54,298 bases of DNA from Nostoc sp. KVJ20 (lineage in GTDB: Bacteria; Cyanobacteriota; Cyanobacteriia; Cyanobacteriales; Nostocaceae), in the NCBI RefSeq assembly GCF_001712795.1, contig NZ_KV757643.1:26375-80672 (forward strand). The letters are read 5' to 3'. The notes under the pieces were generated by a model. It did not search any database. It saw only the letters and a program-made list of their open reading frames with translations, and was not told the origin of the DNA. Within the stretch, counting starts at the first letter, position 1. Each line of letters opens with the position of its first letter. Below, piece after piece: positions 52,678 to 54,298 of this stretch. The position numbers were made by a program, and so were the translations under genes.

Positions 52678-52777
52678 TCAGGTCGGCTCTATTGTATTCT
52701 GTATCCAAAAGAGTATTCAAAATCACTGGATATCCTGATATTTTTGTTAAGTAGTGCATATCAAGGAGCCTTTTGTT

Positions 52778-54193
52778 GTGGTAATTCAAGGTTTCAGTTT
52801 CAGCGCATATCTTGCAATTCCTGTAGTATTAAGTCTTTTGGCTGAGGGAGAAAGTATAAAAGTACCTTTAGTTGAAAACGTCCATCAGATATCCACTAAC
52901 AAGGAAATGCTCCTATCCAGCCGTGAGCTAATCAGCGCTCAAGTAACACCGAAAACATACTATGTTAGTGGTGCTGGAAACGACAAAAATAGCGGACTCT
53001 CTACTTCATCCGCTTTTAGAACTATTCAAAAGGCAGCAAATCTAACTAATCCTGGCGATACAGTATTGATTATGAATGGAGTGTACACAAATTCAGCAAA
53101 GGCTGGGAGTGTAGTACATATTAAACGTTCTGGAACTGCAAAAGCATGGATTAAATATAAAGCATATCCTGGGCATTTACCAAAAATTCAGCACAATACA
53201 TGGAATGGTATCTTAGTTTCAAATGGAGCTTCATATATCGAGATCAACGGGCTAGAAGTCATCGGAAACAATGCCAATATAACCCTTGATTATGCGATGA
53301 GTCAGAAAACTAACAAACTAAACCCGCTGACGAATGGAAATTGCATCAATGTAGATGGACGAACAAATGGTCATAGCCGCCATATACGTATTGTCAATAA
53401 CAAGGTACACAAGTGTGGAGGAGCAGGCATTTCAGCGATTGAATCGGACTACGTAACAATAGATAATAATGTGGTGTTCGATAATGCCTGGTACAGCGTT
53501 TATGGTTGCAGTGGCATTTCGATGTTGAACAATTGGAATTCTGACAACAACCGGGGATACAAGATGTTTGTTACCAACAACAAGTCCTACAACAATCGTA
53601 TGTATATCCCTTGGATTGCAGTTGGAAAGATCACAGACGGTAATGGCATTATTATTGATAGTACAAGAAATGATCAGAATAACTCAAAATTGGGTGCATA
53701 TAAAGGATACACTTTAGTTCAAAACAATCTTACATTTAATAATGGTGGATCAGGTATTCATGCATTTTTGAGTGAGCATGTTGATATTGTCAATAACACA
53801 GCTGTTTTAAATAATCAAAGTCCAGAAATTAATGGCGGGCAAATATTTGCTCATACGTCATCTGATGTCAGAATTCTTAGGAACATTCTTTATGCTTTCC
53901 CTGGAAAACAGGTTAATAATAATACTAAAAATACAAATGTTGTTTATGATTCTAATATCTACATCAATAGTTCTAAGGTAAGTGTTAAGGGCCCTCGTGA
54001 TATTGTTGCAGACTCACAATTTTTAAGTAAGTATCCTACTCTAGAAAAAATCTCTGGTGATTGGAAGTTGCGGCTAGATAAACAAAACCCACCAAAGCGG
54101 ACTTATGTAGAACCTCAGTCGGCAGGTTTTGTTTGTGGGACAGTGACTTATCGCTTGCAAGGAAAACTTATAAAAGTTGGATGTTCTCGTTAG
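52778..54193 (+). CDS. Secreted right-handed parallel beta-helix protein (471 aa)
   Basis: A repeat protein of the pectate-lyase-like beta-helix class. After an N-terminal hydrophobic segment (FSFSAYLAIPVVLSLLAEG) and a linker, the fold starts with the family's entry block YYVSGAGNDKNSGLSTSSAF-RTIQKAANLTNPGDTVLI. Parallel coils then show the N-x-[VI]-x-x-N ladder (IRIVNNKVHKCGGAGISAI, VTIDNNVVFDN, MFVTNNKSYNN, YTLVQNNLTFNNGGSG, VDIVNNTAVLNN, VRILRNILYAF). I see no definite catalytic set, so it could be a polysaccharide lyase, an epimerase or a structural surface protein. Start: GTG 52778 has AAGGAG nine bases upstream; the in-frame GTG 52754 lacks one. Nothing recognisable follows to the window end. 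Confidence 0.82.
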   Translation: MVIQGFSFSAYLAIPVVLSLLAEGESIKVPLVENVHQISTNKEMLLSSRELISAQVTPKTYYVSGAGNDKNSGLSTSSAFRTIQKAANLTNPGDTVLIMNGVYTNSAKAGSVVHIKRSGTAKAWIKYKAYPGHLPKIQHNTWNGILVSNGASYIEINGLEVIGNNANITLDYAMSQKTNKLNPLTNGNCINVDGRTNGHSRHIRIVNNKVHKCGGAGISAIESDYVTIDNNVVFDNAWYSVYGCSGISMLNNWNSDNNRGYKMFVTNNKSYNNRMYIPWIAVGKITDGNGIIIDSTRNDQNNSKLGAYKGYTLVQNNLTFNNGGSGIHAFLSEHVDIVNNTAVLNNQSPEINGGQIFAHTSSDVRILRNILYAFPGKQVNNNTKNTNVVYDSNIYINSSKVSVKGPRDIVADSQFLSKYPTLEKISGDWKLRLDKQNPPKRTYVEPQSAGFVCGTVTYRLQGKLIKVGCSR

Positions 54194-54298
54194 TAATTAG
54201 CCAATCTCGATGAAACGAGTTTCAGAGAATGTTTTAAAAGTGGTTGGCTGTAATTTTAGGCACTTATTGATTCTCACAACCCCCCTTAAAAAGGCTAC

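Overview
The window looks like chromosome from a filamentous, Nostoc-type cyanobacterium. The octamer GCGATCGC (HIP1) recurs throughout. The cytochrome b6f subunit gene petN and the photosystem II protein gene psb32 are present, together with a GH100 neutral/alkaline invertase, a UPF0182 membrane protein and precorrin-8X methylmutase. Intergenic DNA carries heptamer tandem repeats, long inverted repeats and MITE-like elements, as is usual in this group. Many genes begin with GTG.

Layout. 1-6.2 kb: petN with a tiny membrane-protein gene behind it (both minus), a four-helix membrane protein, a DEDDh exonuclease, a TspO homologue, a site-2 protease with CBS domains, a Cys-cluster protein, a broken holin-family gene and a membrane-anchored Mn/Fe superoxide dismutase. 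6.5-20.4 kb: two secreted proteins of unknown role, an APC permease, a lipoprotein-type methyltransferase, a short-chain dehydrogenase next to GH100 invertase, small hypothetical genes and UPF0182. 20.7-21.6 kb: a graveyard with a CHAT-domain remnant, a MITE end and a fragment of an acyltransferase gene.

21.7-37.7 kb is the centrepiece, a compact NRPS/PKS cluster in one direction: A-PCP; KS-AT-ACP-aminotransferase; acyltransferase-3; C-A-PCP; TubC-type docking-C-A-PCP-TE. Both working A domains give the same hand-read specificity code (DAFWLGGTFK, valine-like). Because an amino-acid starter feeds a PKS module that has an aminotransferase and no ketoreductase, I infer a beta,gamma-diamino acid (3,4-diamino-5-methylhexanoyl if the starter is Val) coupled to a second Val-like residue. 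The last module looks degenerate: its C domain reads HCxxxDG, and its A domain lacks the amino-anchoring Asp, the P-loop and the A10 Lys, while its carrier and thioesterase look intact. This chemistry and the dead terminal module are the best candidates for something undescribed.

37.8-46.4 kb: a 934-residue protein with seven near-identical 53-residue propeller repeats, a poly-Asp linker and a DUF4114-like end. It is followed by an ABC exporter (cyclic-nucleotide-binding-like N-terminus, C39 domain without its catalytic Cys) and an HlyD-type adaptor, which together look like a type I secretion set.

46.5-54.3 kb: a DUF427 protein, a metal-binding lipoprotein behind a Fur/Zur-type palindrome, a second MITE copy, a candidate structured RNA at about 48.65-48.89 kb, a YtxH/DUF948 gene trio, psb32, cobH and a parallel beta-helix protein. 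All product names come from reading motifs by eye. No database search was possible.
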